Shown here: piece after piece, positions 51,846-60,278 of the stretch
How the letters are laid out: the number at the start of each line of letters is the position of its first letter
Numbering within the stretch: position 1 is the first letter of the stretch
Assembly: GCF_001984155.1 (NCBI RefSeq)
Contig: NZ_MTQO01000051.1
Location: 434,001-498,000 of the forward strand
DNA length: 64,000 bases
Origin: Actinosynnema sp. ALI-1.44
GTDB lineage: Bacteria; Actinomycetota; Actinomycetes; Mycobacteriales; Pseudonocardiaceae
Reading direction: 5' to 3'
Translations under genes and position numbers: made by a program
The notes under the pieces: model-generated
Told to the model about the DNA's origin: nothing
The model's database searches: none
The model's input: the letters and a program-made list of their open reading frames with translations, nothing else

Positions 51846-52352
51846 ATGGACATTCCTCGACGGCGGTTCATCCAGGCGACCGGAGTCGGATCCGCGGTGA
51901 TCGGCGCCGGGCTGGTCGCGACGGCACCGGCCGGGGCCGAACACGTCATCTTGACACCCGATCAGCGCAGGATGGTGTTGCGGGTCGCGGAAACCGGGAC
52001 CGCAGTGCCGTCGGCGCTGCCGGATCTCGACGAGCCGGGTTCGGCGATCAGCAGGGCGACCGGTGACCGGCTGGACGCCCACCTCGCCCGCCTCGCGCCG
52101 GACCGGGTCGCCCTGGTGCGTGACGGCGCGCAGGGGTTGATCGCGGGCGGTCTGCTCGCCGCGGACGACAAGAAGATCGCGACGGTGATCGGCCAGCAGG
52201 TCGCGGGTGGCACGCCGCCCGCGCCGCTGGTTGCTGTCGTCTCCGCGGCTGTGGGGACGGTGTCGAAACGGCTCGCGCCGACCGCAGACGACGCGGCACG
52301 ACTGTGGCTTTCCGCGCTGTGGGCGCGTTACCAGGCTGGGGGACAGAAGTGA
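51846..52352 (+). CDS. small exported protein with twin-arginine (Tat) signal, unknown function
   Basis: A 168-residue protein begins MDIPRRRFIQATG, a Tat signal, followed by a hydrophobic stretch and a cleavage-like APAGA. The mature part (about 135 residues) is alanine-rich and mostly helical; I recognise no family. The stop overlaps the GTG of the trypsin-fold protease, the first of four coupled junctions in a five-gene operon. It could be a partner or substrate of that protease. Function is unknown. Confidence 0.75.
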   Translation: MDIPRRRFIQATGVGSAVIGAGLVATAPAGAEHVILTPDQRRMVLRVAETGTAVPSALPDLDEPGSAISRATGDRLDAHLARLAPDRVALVRDGAQGLIAGGLLAADDKKIATVIGQQVAGGTPPAPLVAVVSAAVGTVSKRLAPTADDAARLWLSALWARYQAGGQK

Positions 52353-53845
52353 CGATCGAGCAACACCGGGACGCGCTCAGGCGCGGCAAGCAAGCCATCC
52401 ACCAGCAGTTCGGCGGCGACCCGAACGTCACCGGGGTCGGGATCGGATTCCGGTGGCGCGGCGGGGAACTGACCGACGAGCCCGCCGTCATCGCCCTGGT
52501 CGCCAAGAAACGCCCGGAAGGCCACGTCGCACGCAGGCGGCTGCTGCCACGAAGTGTGGATGTCGGCGGCCGCGAGTACGGCGTCGACGTCGTCGAGGCG
52601 GGCCCGTTCTTCACCGATCCGCCCGCCGCGGAGTCGCTCGGCCCGATCACCGACAAGTTCCGGCCGTTGCGCCAAGGAAGCCAGATCGGCAACGCCACGG
52701 ACCGCGGCGTCGGCACCTTGGGCTGCATGGTGCGCGACCGCACCGACGACACGTTGTGCGTCCTGACCAACAACCATGTCATCGCCCGGCTCAACCAGGG
52801 CAAACCCGGCGAGAAGATCTTCCAGCCGGTGCCCAGCGAGGTCATCGGGACGCTGAAACGGTATGTGCCGATGCTGGACATGCCGCTCATGAACCAGGTC
52901 GACGCCGCGATCGCGTCGGTGACCGACGAGTCGCTGGTCAGCAAGGCCATCGTCGGCGACCTGATGCCACCGGTCTCCACCCGTCATCCCGCGGTCGGGA
53001 TGGTGGTCGGCGGTGACACGATGGGCACCACTGTCATGACGCCCATCGCTCCCACGCTGGACCGGCTCGGGGTCGACCTGATTCCCGCCAATTCCGTGGG
53101 ACGCGTGACCGTGGGGATGAACATCGACAAGGTCGGCCGCACCACCCGGTACACGTCGAGTCGTGTGGTGGCGGTCGACGTCGTGGCCGATGTCGTCTAC
53201 CACGACGGCGTCGGCCGGACGTTCGACAACTTCTTCGTGGCCAACCTGTTCGCTCTGCCAGGAGACTCCGGATCCGTGGTGTGCGCAGGGGGCGACGGGC
53301 GAACACTGATCTCCAGGATCGTGCTCGCGTGTTACGTGCTGACCGCGGTCGGTGGCATGTACGCGCTGCCCTTGGCCGCCGACAACCCGTTCGTCGACCG
53401 GCTGCGTGACGAGTTCTTCGCGCTGACCGCGGTCGGCAGGTTGATCAGCAGCATCGTCTACATCAACTCCGACATGGTGCTCAGCCGCAGCGAAGGCGTG
53501 GTCGCGACCGACACCGAACGCAGCGAGGCCAACCGGCTGTACACCAAGTACCGGCAGTTCGTCGAGAACGCGCTGAACGATCCGGACCGGCCCGACCTGG
53601 TGGTCACCAAGGAACACCTGGAGGACATGGCGTTGGCGAACTACGGGCTGAAGCTGCGGATGCGCACCCAGGCCGAGACGACCGCGGCGGACGCGCTGTT
53701 CAACGAGCTGGCCAAGCCGACGCTGGGGATGAACCATCGGCAGATCCTGGACTACATGAACGACCCCAAGGTCTTCCAGCGGGTGTACGACATCTTCCGC
53801 AGCGTCCCGAGCCTGGAGATGCACGGACCGATCACGGGCAGCTGA
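52349..53845 (+). CDS. trypsin-like (chymotrypsin-fold) serine peptidase
   Basis: A 498-residue protein has a complete catalytic triad: H143 in LTNNHVIA, D185 in NQVDAAIASV and S307 in LPGDSGSVVC. An N-terminal region of about 110 residues (VTGVGIGFRWRGGE...AVIALVAKK) resembles the pre-domain of bacterial Nal1-like and related unannotated proteases. There is no signal peptide, so it acts in the cytoplasm, unlike most trypsin-fold enzymes. A C-terminal tail of about 130 residues is helical. GTG 52349 is chosen from the stop overlap. The next start also overlaps. Confidence 0.85.
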   Translation: MTIEQHRDALRRGKQAIHQQFGGDPNVTGVGIGFRWRGGELTDEPAVIALVAKKRPEGHVARRRLLPRSVDVGGREYGVDVVEAGPFFTDPPAAESLGPITDKFRPLRQGSQIGNATDRGVGTLGCMVRDRTDDTLCVLTNNHVIARLNQGKPGEKIFQPVPSEVIGTLKRYVPMLDMPLMNQVDAAIASVTDESLVSKAIVGDLMPPVSTRHPAVGMVVGGDTMGTTVMTPIAPTLDRLGVDLIPANSVGRVTVGMNIDKVGRTTRYTSSRVVAVDVVADVVYHDGVGRTFDNFFVANLFALPGDSGSVVCAGGDGRTLISRIVLACYVLTAVGGMYALPLAADNPFVDRLRDEFFALTAVGRLISSIVYINSDMVLSRSEGVVATDTERSEANRLYTKYRQFVENALNDPDRPDLVVTKEHLEDMALANYGLKLRMRTQAETTAADALFNELAKPTLGMNHRQILDYMNDPKVFQRVYDIFRSVPSLEMHGPITGS

Positions 53846-54771
53846 TGAGTCGCCCGTACGAGCACAGGGTCACCGACCGGCTCAACGCGGCGGCGTCGGA
53901 ACTGGACGAATCCGTGCGTCCACTGGTCAGCAGGTTGATCGACCAGCCGGGTAAAAGGTTGCGCTCGACGTTGCTCGCGGCGTGCGTGCCGGGTACCGGC
54001 GTGGATCCGGCTCCGCTGGGTGCTCTCGTCGAGCTGGTGCACGTGGCGTCGCTGTTGCACGACGACATCATCGACAGGGCGGCGGTTCGGCGGGGTCTTC
54101 CGGCGGCGCACGTCGTCGCCGGGGAGGAGCGGGCGACACTCGCCGGACTGGCGTGCTTCGCGCTGGCCGGCAAGCTCGCCGCTGACCTGGGGCCAGGTGT
54201 GAGCATGGCGGTGAGCGCCGCGGTCGCCGAACTGTCCGTCGGCGAACTGCTCGACGTCCAGCGGGCGTTCGACACCGAACTGTCGATCGAGGACTACCTG
54301 GAACTGGTGACACGCAAGACCGGCGAGTTGTTCCGGCTGCCGTGCGTGTTGGGCGCCCTCGCCGCGGGCGCCGATCGCGCGACAGCCGCCGTACTCGCCG
54401 AGTTCGGGCTGGAGCTGGGGGTCGCGTTCCAGATCATGGACGACTGCCTCGATCTGCGCGTCGGTCAGGACGTGGACAAGCCCGTCGGCACCGATCACCA
54501 GCTCGGCCTGTTCGGTGCGCCGACCCTCTTCGCCCTGCGCGTCGACGAGGATGGGAGCCTGAGAAGAACTCTGCTGTCATCGTCGTTCGGTGCGCACGAC
54601 ATGCCCGGGGTGCGGTCGATGGTCCTTGATCGCGGTGGCTTCGCCAGCGCCACCCACCTCGCCAGGGAACGCCACGCGAACGCACTCGTCATCCTGAACC
54701 GACTCGAGGACGAAGACCTGCGAGCGTCCTTGCGAACCGTGGGTATGGCGATGTGGCAGGACGTGACGTGA
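53845..54771 (+). CDS. polyprenyl diphosphate synthase (trans-isoprenyl type)
   Basis: The protein has 308 residues. Both aspartate-rich motifs are intact: LLHDDIID (D73, D74, D77) and FQIMDDCLD (D199, D200, D203). GKRLR (37-40) and the KTGELF loop (158-163) are also present. It condenses isopentenyl diphosphate with an allylic diphosphate. The residue five before the first motif is alanine, which favours longer chains, but chain length cannot be fixed by eye. It overlaps the protease stop (TGATG) and precedes a flavoprotein that contains a degenerate prenyl-synthase domain, so the two may associate. Confidence 0.9.
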   Translation: MSRPYEHRVTDRLNAAASELDESVRPLVSRLIDQPGKRLRSTLLAACVPGTGVDPAPLGALVELVHVASLLHDDIIDRAAVRRGLPAAHVVAGEERATLAGLACFALAGKLAADLGPGVSMAVSAAVAELSVGELLDVQRAFDTELSIEDYLELVTRKTGELFRLPCVLGALAAGADRATAAVLAEFGLELGVAFQIMDDCLDLRVGQDVDKPVGTDHQLGLFGAPTLFALRVDEDGSLRRTLLSSSFGAHDMPGVRSMVLDRGGFASATHLARERHANALVILNRLEDEDLRASLRTVGMAMWQDVT

Positions 54772-56579
54772 CTCCGGGCGTGTTCGTAGTCGGTGCGGGA
54801 CCGGCGGGCAGCGTGGCGGCGGTCGCGCTGGCCCGGCAGGGGCTGACGGTTCAGGTGGTCGACCACGACGCCGACAGGGGCGAGAGCCACGACCTCCTCG
54901 TCAACGCGCCGACTCTGGCCACACTGGACTCGATGGGCGTGCTGACCGGACTGCGGGTCCGGCCTGTGGACGAGATGGAGATCCAGCTCGGCCGGGCCCG
55001 GCCGCGGGTGCTTTCCGGGCTGGGCGGCGCAGTGGTCGACCGCGATCAGCTGCGGTGGAACCTGCACGCGCTGATGGCCGACGCGGGCGTGGAGCGAGTC
55101 AGCGGGTTGCCGAAGGGCTCGTGTCATCTGATCATCGCCACGGGTGCGGGAACCCGGCCATCCACATCGGTGTATTCGACGGGCCGGACGTACGCGCGGA
55201 CGTTCGCGGGCCACGCGGATCGGGTCGTCCTCAGGTCGGTCACGCCGAACGCGGACGATCCACGCCAGATGCCCTCCTTCCTGCGTGTACTCCCAGGTGA
55301 CGACGGTGTGCTGACGGTAACGCTGACTGTGCTGGGTGACCATGAGTTCGACCCGGCCATGCTGGCCGGTCCGTTCGAACCCGTCGGTCCGGTCGTCAGC
55401 GGGCCGGTGGACACCGGGTTCAGCCCTGATCTGGCCGTCGGCCCGGACTGGATGCGGATCGGTGACGTGGCCGGCCTGGTGAACCCGTTCACCGGGGACG
55501 GGCTCGGTCACGCGGTCGAGAGCGCGATGCTGGCTGTGCGGAGCATCGTCGACCACAAGGCGGATCCGGCGGCCGCCCGCTCCGCGTACCGGCGGAGACT
55601 CGGCTCGGCGTTCGTCGGCTACTTCGAGACCGCGCGGCACGCGGCTCGCCGATACCACCTCGCCTGGCGGATCCTGGAATCGGCGGCCGAGGACGACGGG
55701 CCGTTCTTCGTCAAGGGGCATCGGGCGATCCTGTTGCCGGAAGGAATCGGCGGTCTCGCGACCGAACGCATGCCGCGGGACTGGTCGATGGTGCCCTTCC
55801 TGACCGCCTGCGACGAGGTCGCGGTGAGCACTGTCCGGCACGAATGGCCCTTCCTCGCACGTCTGCTCGCGGACGAGGGATCAGGTGCGGGACAACAGGT
55901 GCGGCCCGCGCTGCTGTTCGCGTCTGCGCTGACCGCGTCCGGTGGTCCACCGGATGTCGGGTACGCCCCGGTCGGCGCGGCGATCGAACTGGCCACCCTT
56001 GGCACGCTCGCCTTTCTGAGCCCGAGCGGACACCGCCCGCCGCCGGGCCGGGGGATCGACTGGACGATGGCAACCACTGTCCTCGCCGGTGACTTCCTGC
56101 TGTCCCAGGCGTCTCGGCTGGTCGCCGCCGCGGCTCCGGACTGTTCATGGGCGTTCGCGGAGTGGCTGGCGGAACTGACGGCCATGCGTGCCACCAGGGC
56201 ACCGGCGACCGCCCTGTTCGGCGCGCTGTTCGAGTTCCCGGCGCGGATCGGGGCCCAGCTCGCGACCACGGACCCAGCGGTCGTGCGTGTGGTGCGGGAC
56301 ATCGGTCACCACTGCGGTGAGATGTTCCTGCTCGGTGAGGACGTGCTCGCCTTGCGGGGTGAGCGCACCCGGCTGGACCTGACGGCGGCGGGCATGGCCG
56401 ATCGGGGCATCTCCTCCACGCTCGGCCTGGCCGCCGCCGAACTGTCCTGTGCGGACACACACCGGCGAACCCGCGAAGCCGCCGCGAAGATCCCGCACCT
56501 CCGTTGCGCCCGCCTGCTTCTCGGGTTCGCCGACGCCGTCGCCGCGCCTGTGACAAACGGAAAGGAAGACCAGCCATGA
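54768..56579 (+). CDS. geranylgeranyl-reductase-like flavoprotein fused to a degenerate prenyl-synthase domain
   Basis: The protein has 603 residues. The N-terminal half (about 1-310) has a FAD dinucleotide fold (VVGAGPAGSVAAVAL) and the GDVAGLVNPFTGDGLGHAVES motif of the prenyl-reductase/halogenase group. The C-terminal half (about 330-600) aligns with prenyl synthases: VRPALLFASAL, ATLGTLAFL at the first Asp-motif position, VLAGDFLLSQA, LFGALFEFP and FLLGEDVLAL at the second. Both DDxxD motifs and the KT lysine are lost, so this half is likely non-catalytic. It may dimerise with the intact synthase next door and reduce its product. GTG 54768 is chosen from the stop overlap. Confidence 0.75.
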   Translation: MTPGVFVVGAGPAGSVAAVALARQGLTVQVVDHDADRGESHDLLVNAPTLATLDSMGVLTGLRVRPVDEMEIQLGRARPRVLSGLGGAVVDRDQLRWNLHALMADAGVERVSGLPKGSCHLIIATGAGTRPSTSVYSTGRTYARTFAGHADRVVLRSVTPNADDPRQMPSFLRVLPGDDGVLTVTLTVLGDHEFDPAMLAGPFEPVGPVVSGPVDTGFSPDLAVGPDWMRIGDVAGLVNPFTGDGLGHAVESAMLAVRSIVDHKADPAAARSAYRRRLGSAFVGYFETARHAARRYHLAWRILESAAEDDGPFFVKGHRAILLPEGIGGLATERMPRDWSMVPFLTACDEVAVSTVRHEWPFLARLLADEGSGAGQQVRPALLFASALTASGGPPDVGYAPVGAAIELATLGTLAFLSPSGHRPPPGRGIDWTMATTVLAGDFLLSQASRLVAAAAPDCSWAFAEWLAELTAMRATRAPATALFGALFEFPARIGAQLATTDPAVVRVVRDIGHHCGEMFLLGEDVLALRGERTRLDLTAAGMADRGISSTLGLAAAELSCADTHRRTREAAAKIPHLRCARLLLGFADAVAAPVTNGKEDQP

Positions 56580-57055
56580 AACTCTGGTCAGTGGGCCTCC
56601 TCCTGGTCGCCCTGACGATCGCCGCCCCGGCCGCGGAGGCGGCACAGGGCAGCTATCCCATGCTCCGCAACGCCCACAGCGGCCGCTGTCTCGACGCGGA
56701 CCTCAACACGATCACGGCGAACGGCACCAAAGTCCAGCTGTGGGACTGCAACGGGCAGAACCAGCAACGCTGGCGCGAAGCCTACGACAGCCCGAACCGG
56801 ATACTGAGCAGGCGCAGCTTCCGGTGCCTGGACACCGACACCAGCTCCAACGGTGCCAACGGCGGCAAGGTCCAGCTCTGGGACTGCACCAGGAGCCTCC
56901 AGCAGAACTGGTACATCGACGGCCAGACGATCAGGACCCGCTACCACGGCAAATGCCTCGACGCCGACCTCAACACCATCGGTGCGAACGGGACGAAGGT
57001 GCAGATCTGGGACTGCAACGGCTCACCGCAGCAGCGGTGGACCCTCGTCCCCTGA
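56576..57055 (+). CDS. secreted ricin B-type (beta-trefoil) lectin
   Basis: A 159-residue protein has a signal peptide (about 1-22) and three beta-trefoil repeats, each with the QxW box: NQQRW, LQQNW and PQQRW. Each repeat also carries a CLDAD or CLDTD and a VQLWDC/VQIWDC segment, typical of carbohydrate-binding ricin-type domains. It has no catalytic part. It overlaps the flavoprotein stop (ATGA) and ends the operon, followed by a strong terminator. Binding a surface glycan is the expected role. Confidence 0.9.
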   Translation: MKLWSVGLLLVALTIAAPAAEAAQGSYPMLRNAHSGRCLDADLNTITANGTKVQLWDCNGQNQQRWREAYDSPNRILSRRSFRCLDTDTSSNGANGGKVQLWDCTRSLQQNWYIDGQTIRTRYHGKCLDADLNTIGANGTKVQIWDCNGSPQQRWTLVP

Positions 57056-57069
57056 GATCGGCATCGCGG

Positions 57070-57103
57070 GGACGCCGGGCACCCTGGGGCGTGCCCGGCG
57101 TCC
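57070..57103. terminator. terminator hairpin of the five-gene operon
   Basis: A perfect 13-base inverted repeat (GGACGCCGGGCAC and complement; 57070-57082 and 57091-57103) has an 8-base loop and lies 15 bases after the lectin stop codon. Confidence 0.8.
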
Positions 57104-57105
57104 GG

Positions 57106-57302
57106 GCCGGTGACCAGGTACTCGCCGCGCTGTGCTCCGCCGCCGGTGTGGAAGCCGAACGACCGGGTGACCTGGTGACCTGGTGGTCGCTCTCGCTGAT
57201 CGACCGCGCCCGTTCGTCGCCTTCATCGACGCGCTCGACGAGGCCACCGACGCGCTCGAAGTCGCGGCTGGCTTTCGGCACGCGACGGCACCTGTCGAAT
57301 GA
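57106..57302 (+). pseudogene. remnant of a NACHT/AAA-like NTPase gene
   Basis: One frame reads QVLAALCSAAGVEAERPGDLV, and a second frame, starting near 57207, reads RPFVAFIDALDEATDALEVAAGF before TGA 57300-57302. The IDALDEAT segment is like the Walker B of NACHT and related NTPases, and the preceding text is like the region before it. One frameshift separates them and no start is present, so it is a decayed fragment. The 295 bases that follow, up to the SIS gene, hold nothing I recognise. Confidence 0.4.
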
Positions 57303-57597
57303 ACCCGATCGAGTTCACCCGGGCGGTCGGCAGCACTCGTCGTGAGCGACGCCGATTCCCCGGTTTGGGCGTACCGACCGGAAGCCCGGGTGTTCCGGAT
57401 CGCCACTTCTCGACTGACGGATCGCTGACGCGGATCCGACGTGTCGTGGACGCATTGCTCGTCCGCCTCACCGGTCAACGCCACCGTGGTGAACAATTCC
57501 GGTCACAGCACTAGCCAAGGCTCCGGGTCTGCCGGTTGGCTGACGGCAAGATCGTGAAGCACCGCCCAGCAGAGCTTGGGTGCACCAGAGGAGGACC

Positions 57598-58179
57598 ATG
57601 TCGATCACCATCCAGCCCACCGCGGAGCCCGGCCGGGCCGCGGCGACCGCCGCCCGCGCGGTGCTGCGCAGAAGCCGCGACGCGGTGAACACCATCCCCG
57701 ACGACGCCGTCATGGCGGCGATCGAACCGATCGCCGCCATGACGGGCAGGGTGATCATCACCGGCGTGGGGACCTCAGGCGACCTCGCCAGGGTCGGCGC
57801 GACCGTTCTGTCCAGCTGCGGCACCCCTGCCTACTTCCTGCACGCCACCGACATGCTGCACGGCGCGAGCGGTGCCGTGGTGGCAGGCGACGTCCTCATC
57901 GCGGTCTCCCAGTCTGGCGACACCCCGGAGGTCGTCCAGTCCGCCATCGAAGGCCAGCAGTGTGGCGCGCACGTCATCGTGCTGACCTCCGTACCAGGCA
58001 GTGCGCTCGCCGCGCCCGGCCGGACTGTCGTCGTGCTCGACCTCCCCGAGGAAGATTTCCCGCTGGCCTCGACTGTCGCCCGAACCATGTGGTTCGTCGC
58101 CCTCGCCGAAGCTCTGCACGCTTTCCGCACCGCGTCGGACAGGGTGGTGAGACTGGGACGAAGCGACGACGACCTCTGA
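57598..58179 (+). CDS. SIS-domain (sugar isomerase-like) protein
   Basis: A 193-residue single SIS domain has the phosphosugar-binding pattern: IITGVGTSGDLARVGATVLSSCGTPAYFLHATDMLHG (about 50-85), and AVSQSGDTPEVVQSAIEG with the SQSG loop. It resembles the N-terminal half of KpsF/GutQ arabinose-5-phosphate isomerases but lacks CBS domains. ATG 57598 follows GAGGAGGA; an in-frame ATG at 57580 adds only MHQRRT. It is likely a phosphosugar isomerase or regulator, substrate unknown. No obvious partner gene is next to it. Confidence 0.85.
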   Translation: MSITIQPTAEPGRAAATAARAVLRRSRDAVNTIPDDAVMAAIEPIAAMTGRVIITGVGTSGDLARVGATVLSSCGTPAYFLHATDMLHGASGAVVAGDVLIAVSQSGDTPEVVQSAIEGQQCGAHVIVLTSVPGSALAAPGRTVVVLDLPEEDFPLASTVARTMWFVALAEALHAFRTASDRVVRLGRSDDDL

Positions 58180-58342
58180 CGGCCACAGGGGCCGCACGGG
58201 AGCAGGGCGGCCGCGGCGGCCACCGCGGTCACCGTGGTCACGGCGGGAAGCCGAGTCGTTGACGAAGGCGGCGTAACCGATCGTTCCTCCTGGCCGGGGG
58301 TTTCAGTGCGGTCACGCTTGGCGTTGGCACGCCTGTTGCTGA

Positions 58343-59266
58343 TCAGGTACGGGATGAGGTGACCCCTCGTGCTGTCACCGCGGTGTTGCTGACGACGATC
58401 AGTCCGATGCCGATCCATTCGTTCAGGTGGAGGGTCTGGTGCAGCAGCACCCACCCGGCCAGTGCCGCCCAGACGGGGTTGATGCTGGTGAAGGTGCTGA
58501 ACATCCGGGCGGGCACCCGGCGCAGGGCGAGCAGGTCGGCGACGTAGGGCACGATCGAGGACATCACCCCGCAGGCCACCGCCAGGAGCATCGCCGCGGC
58601 GGTCGGGGTGTGCAGGGCGAACCAGACCGCCGCGATCGGGGTCCAGGCCGCGGCGGAAACGACGCTGGCCACCGCGGTTCCCTGCAGGCCGGGAAGGCGC
58701 TGGCCGATGGTGCGGTTGAGCAGGATGTAGCAACCCCAGGCGGTCGCCGAGAGCAGGGCCAGAAGTATGCCGACCATATCGGTGGTGGGCCCGGGGGCGG
58801 TCAGCACGACCACGCCGACACCGGCCATGACGGCGCAGGCGATGTCGGGTACTCGTCGTGAACTGGCGATGGCCACGGTCAGCGGGCCGAGGAACTCGAG
58901 CGTGACGGCCAGGCCGAGTCCGATGCGGTCGATCGCGGCGTACAGGCTGAGGTTCATCACGCCGAACACGGCGACCAGGCCGAGGATCGGCAGCCACTGG
59001 TCCTTGCGCAGGCCACGGAATCTCGGGCGCACGATCGGTGTCAGGACGACCGCGGTCACGAGTTGGCGGACGGCGACCACGCCGACCGGACCGATGGCGG
59101 GGAACGCCATCGCGCCCAGTGCGGCCCCGGCCTGGTTCGACGCCGCGCTGGTGAGCGCCATCGCGACGCCGGCGCCGCGTTGACGCGGTGTCGCCGTCGC
59201 AGCGGACAGCTGCTGGTTGTCGGCGGGCGCGTTCTGCGTGCGTACTTCGGCGTCGAGGGTGTTCAT
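58343..59266 (-). CDS. EamA-family (RhtA-like) inner-membrane exporter
   Basis: This 307-residue protein has about ten hydrophobic segments in two EamA repeats: PVGVVAVRQLVTAVVL...LEFLGPLTVAI and ILLALLSATAWGCYILLNRTIGQRL...LLHQTLHLNEWIGIGLIV. It resembles the threonine/homoserine exporter RhtA. I start it at the ATG at 59266 with GGTGAG upstream; a longer form to 59323 would overlap the promoter region of the divergent LysR gene. That LysR-type regulator is its probable controller. The exported compound, perhaps an amino acid, is unknown. Confidence 0.85.
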   Translation of the reverse strand: MNTLDAEVRTQNAPADNQQLSAATATPRQRGAGVAMALTSAASNQAGAALGAMAFPAIGPVGVVAVRQLVTAVVLTPIVRPRFRGLRKDQWLPILGLVAVFGVMNLSLYAAIDRIGLGLAVTLEFLGPLTVAIASSRRVPDIACAVMAGVGVVVLTAPGPTTDMVGILLALLSATAWGCYILLNRTIGQRLPGLQGTAVASVVSAAAWTPIAAVWFALHTPTAAAMLLAVACGVMSSIVPYVADLLALRRVPARMFSTFTSINPVWAALAGWVLLHQTLHLNEWIGIGLIVVSNTAVTARGVTSSRT

Positions 59267-59293
59267 ACGCTCACCGTAGGAGCGCCTCTCTGC

Positions 59294-59336
59294 ATAACCT
59301 AGTGCTCGTTCTGACGTTGCCATACGCTCTGGTTAT
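59294..59336. promoter_or_regulatory. inverted repeat between divergent EamA and LysR genes
   Basis: ATAACC (59294-59299) and GGTTAT (59331-59336) are perfect inverted 6-mers in the 68-base region between the two divergent starts. The second arm overlaps the LysR ATG at 59335. It is a candidate LysR autoregulatory site, but the arms are short. Confidence 0.3.
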
Positions 59337-60195
59337 GGATTGGAGCCTTCGGGAGCTGCGGTTCTTCGTCGCGGCCGCTGAGTCCGGGTCGTTCACCGAC
59401 GCCGCTGCGCAGTTGCACGTCTCGCAGGCCGCTGTCTCGCGCACGATCGCCAGCTTGGAGAAGACAGTGGGGGACAAGCTGTTGTGGCGGGTTCCGCGAG
59501 GGTGCGAGCTGACCAGCACCGGGCAACAGGTCCTGCCGCATGCTCGGCGAGTGCTGTCCGAGGCGGACCGGTTCACCGAGTTCCTGACCGTGCGTCAAAG
59601 CGTCCTGCGGTTGGGGTACGCCTGGGCGGCTCTCGGGCGGCACACCGCGCGCCTGCGGCGAAACTGGGGCCAGCGCCACGACGCGATCGATCTGCAGCTG
59701 GCGCGGCACAACTCGCCGACGGCCGGCCTGGCCGAGGGGCTGTGCGATGTGGCGATCGTGCGGATACCGGTCGACGAGAAGCGGTTCGACTCCGTCGTGG
59801 TAGGACTCGAACGCCGGTTGGTCGCCTTCGCCTCCGACGACGCGCAGTGGTCGCGCCGACGTCAGCTGAGCATGGCCGAGATCGCGGGCCGCACGGTGAT
59901 CATCGACCCTCGCGTCGGCACCACCAGCAGCCACCTGTGGAGCGGCGCCGAGCACCCACCCCGGTTCATCGAGTCCACCGACGTCGACAGTTGGCTGGAC
60001 GCCATCGCCGCCGGGCGCGGCGTGGGAACCACCGCGGAGGCCACCGCGCACCACCACCCGCGCCCGGGGGTGACCTACCGCCCCATCAAGGACGGCCCTC
60101 GTATCCCGGTCAGACTCGCCTGGTGGCGTGACAACCGGCTCAACGGGCTGCGGGACCTCGTCGACACCATCACTCAGCTCTACGCAACGACATGA
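59335..60195 (+). CDS. LysR-family transcriptional regulator
   Basis: A 286-residue protein has an N-terminal LysR helix-turn-helix (LRELRFFVAAAESGSFTDAAAQLHVSQAAVSRTIASLEKTVG, residues about 5-46) and a C-terminal periplasmic-binding-like sensor domain. ATG 59335 is the natural start. It is divergent from the EamA exporter gene and probably controls it in response to the exported compound. The short intergenic region leaves room for only one shared operator. Confidence 0.9.
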   Translation: MDWSLRELRFFVAAAESGSFTDAAAQLHVSQAAVSRTIASLEKTVGDKLLWRVPRGCELTSTGQQVLPHARRVLSEADRFTEFLTVRQSVLRLGYAWAALGRHTARLRRNWGQRHDAIDLQLARHNSPTAGLAEGLCDVAIVRIPVDEKRFDSVVVGLERRLVAFASDDAQWSRRRQLSMAEIAGRTVIIDPRVGTTSSHLWSGAEHPPRFIESTDVDSWLDAIAAGRGVGTTAEATAHHHPRPGVTYRPIKDGPRIPVRLAWWRDNRLNGLRDLVDTITQLYATT

Positions 60196-60278
60196 CAGCG
60201 ACATGACGCCGCCGCGGACGTTCCGATCTGTCGTGCGGCTCGCGCGTCGGCTGGGAGCCTGTCTGCTGTAATGTCCTC

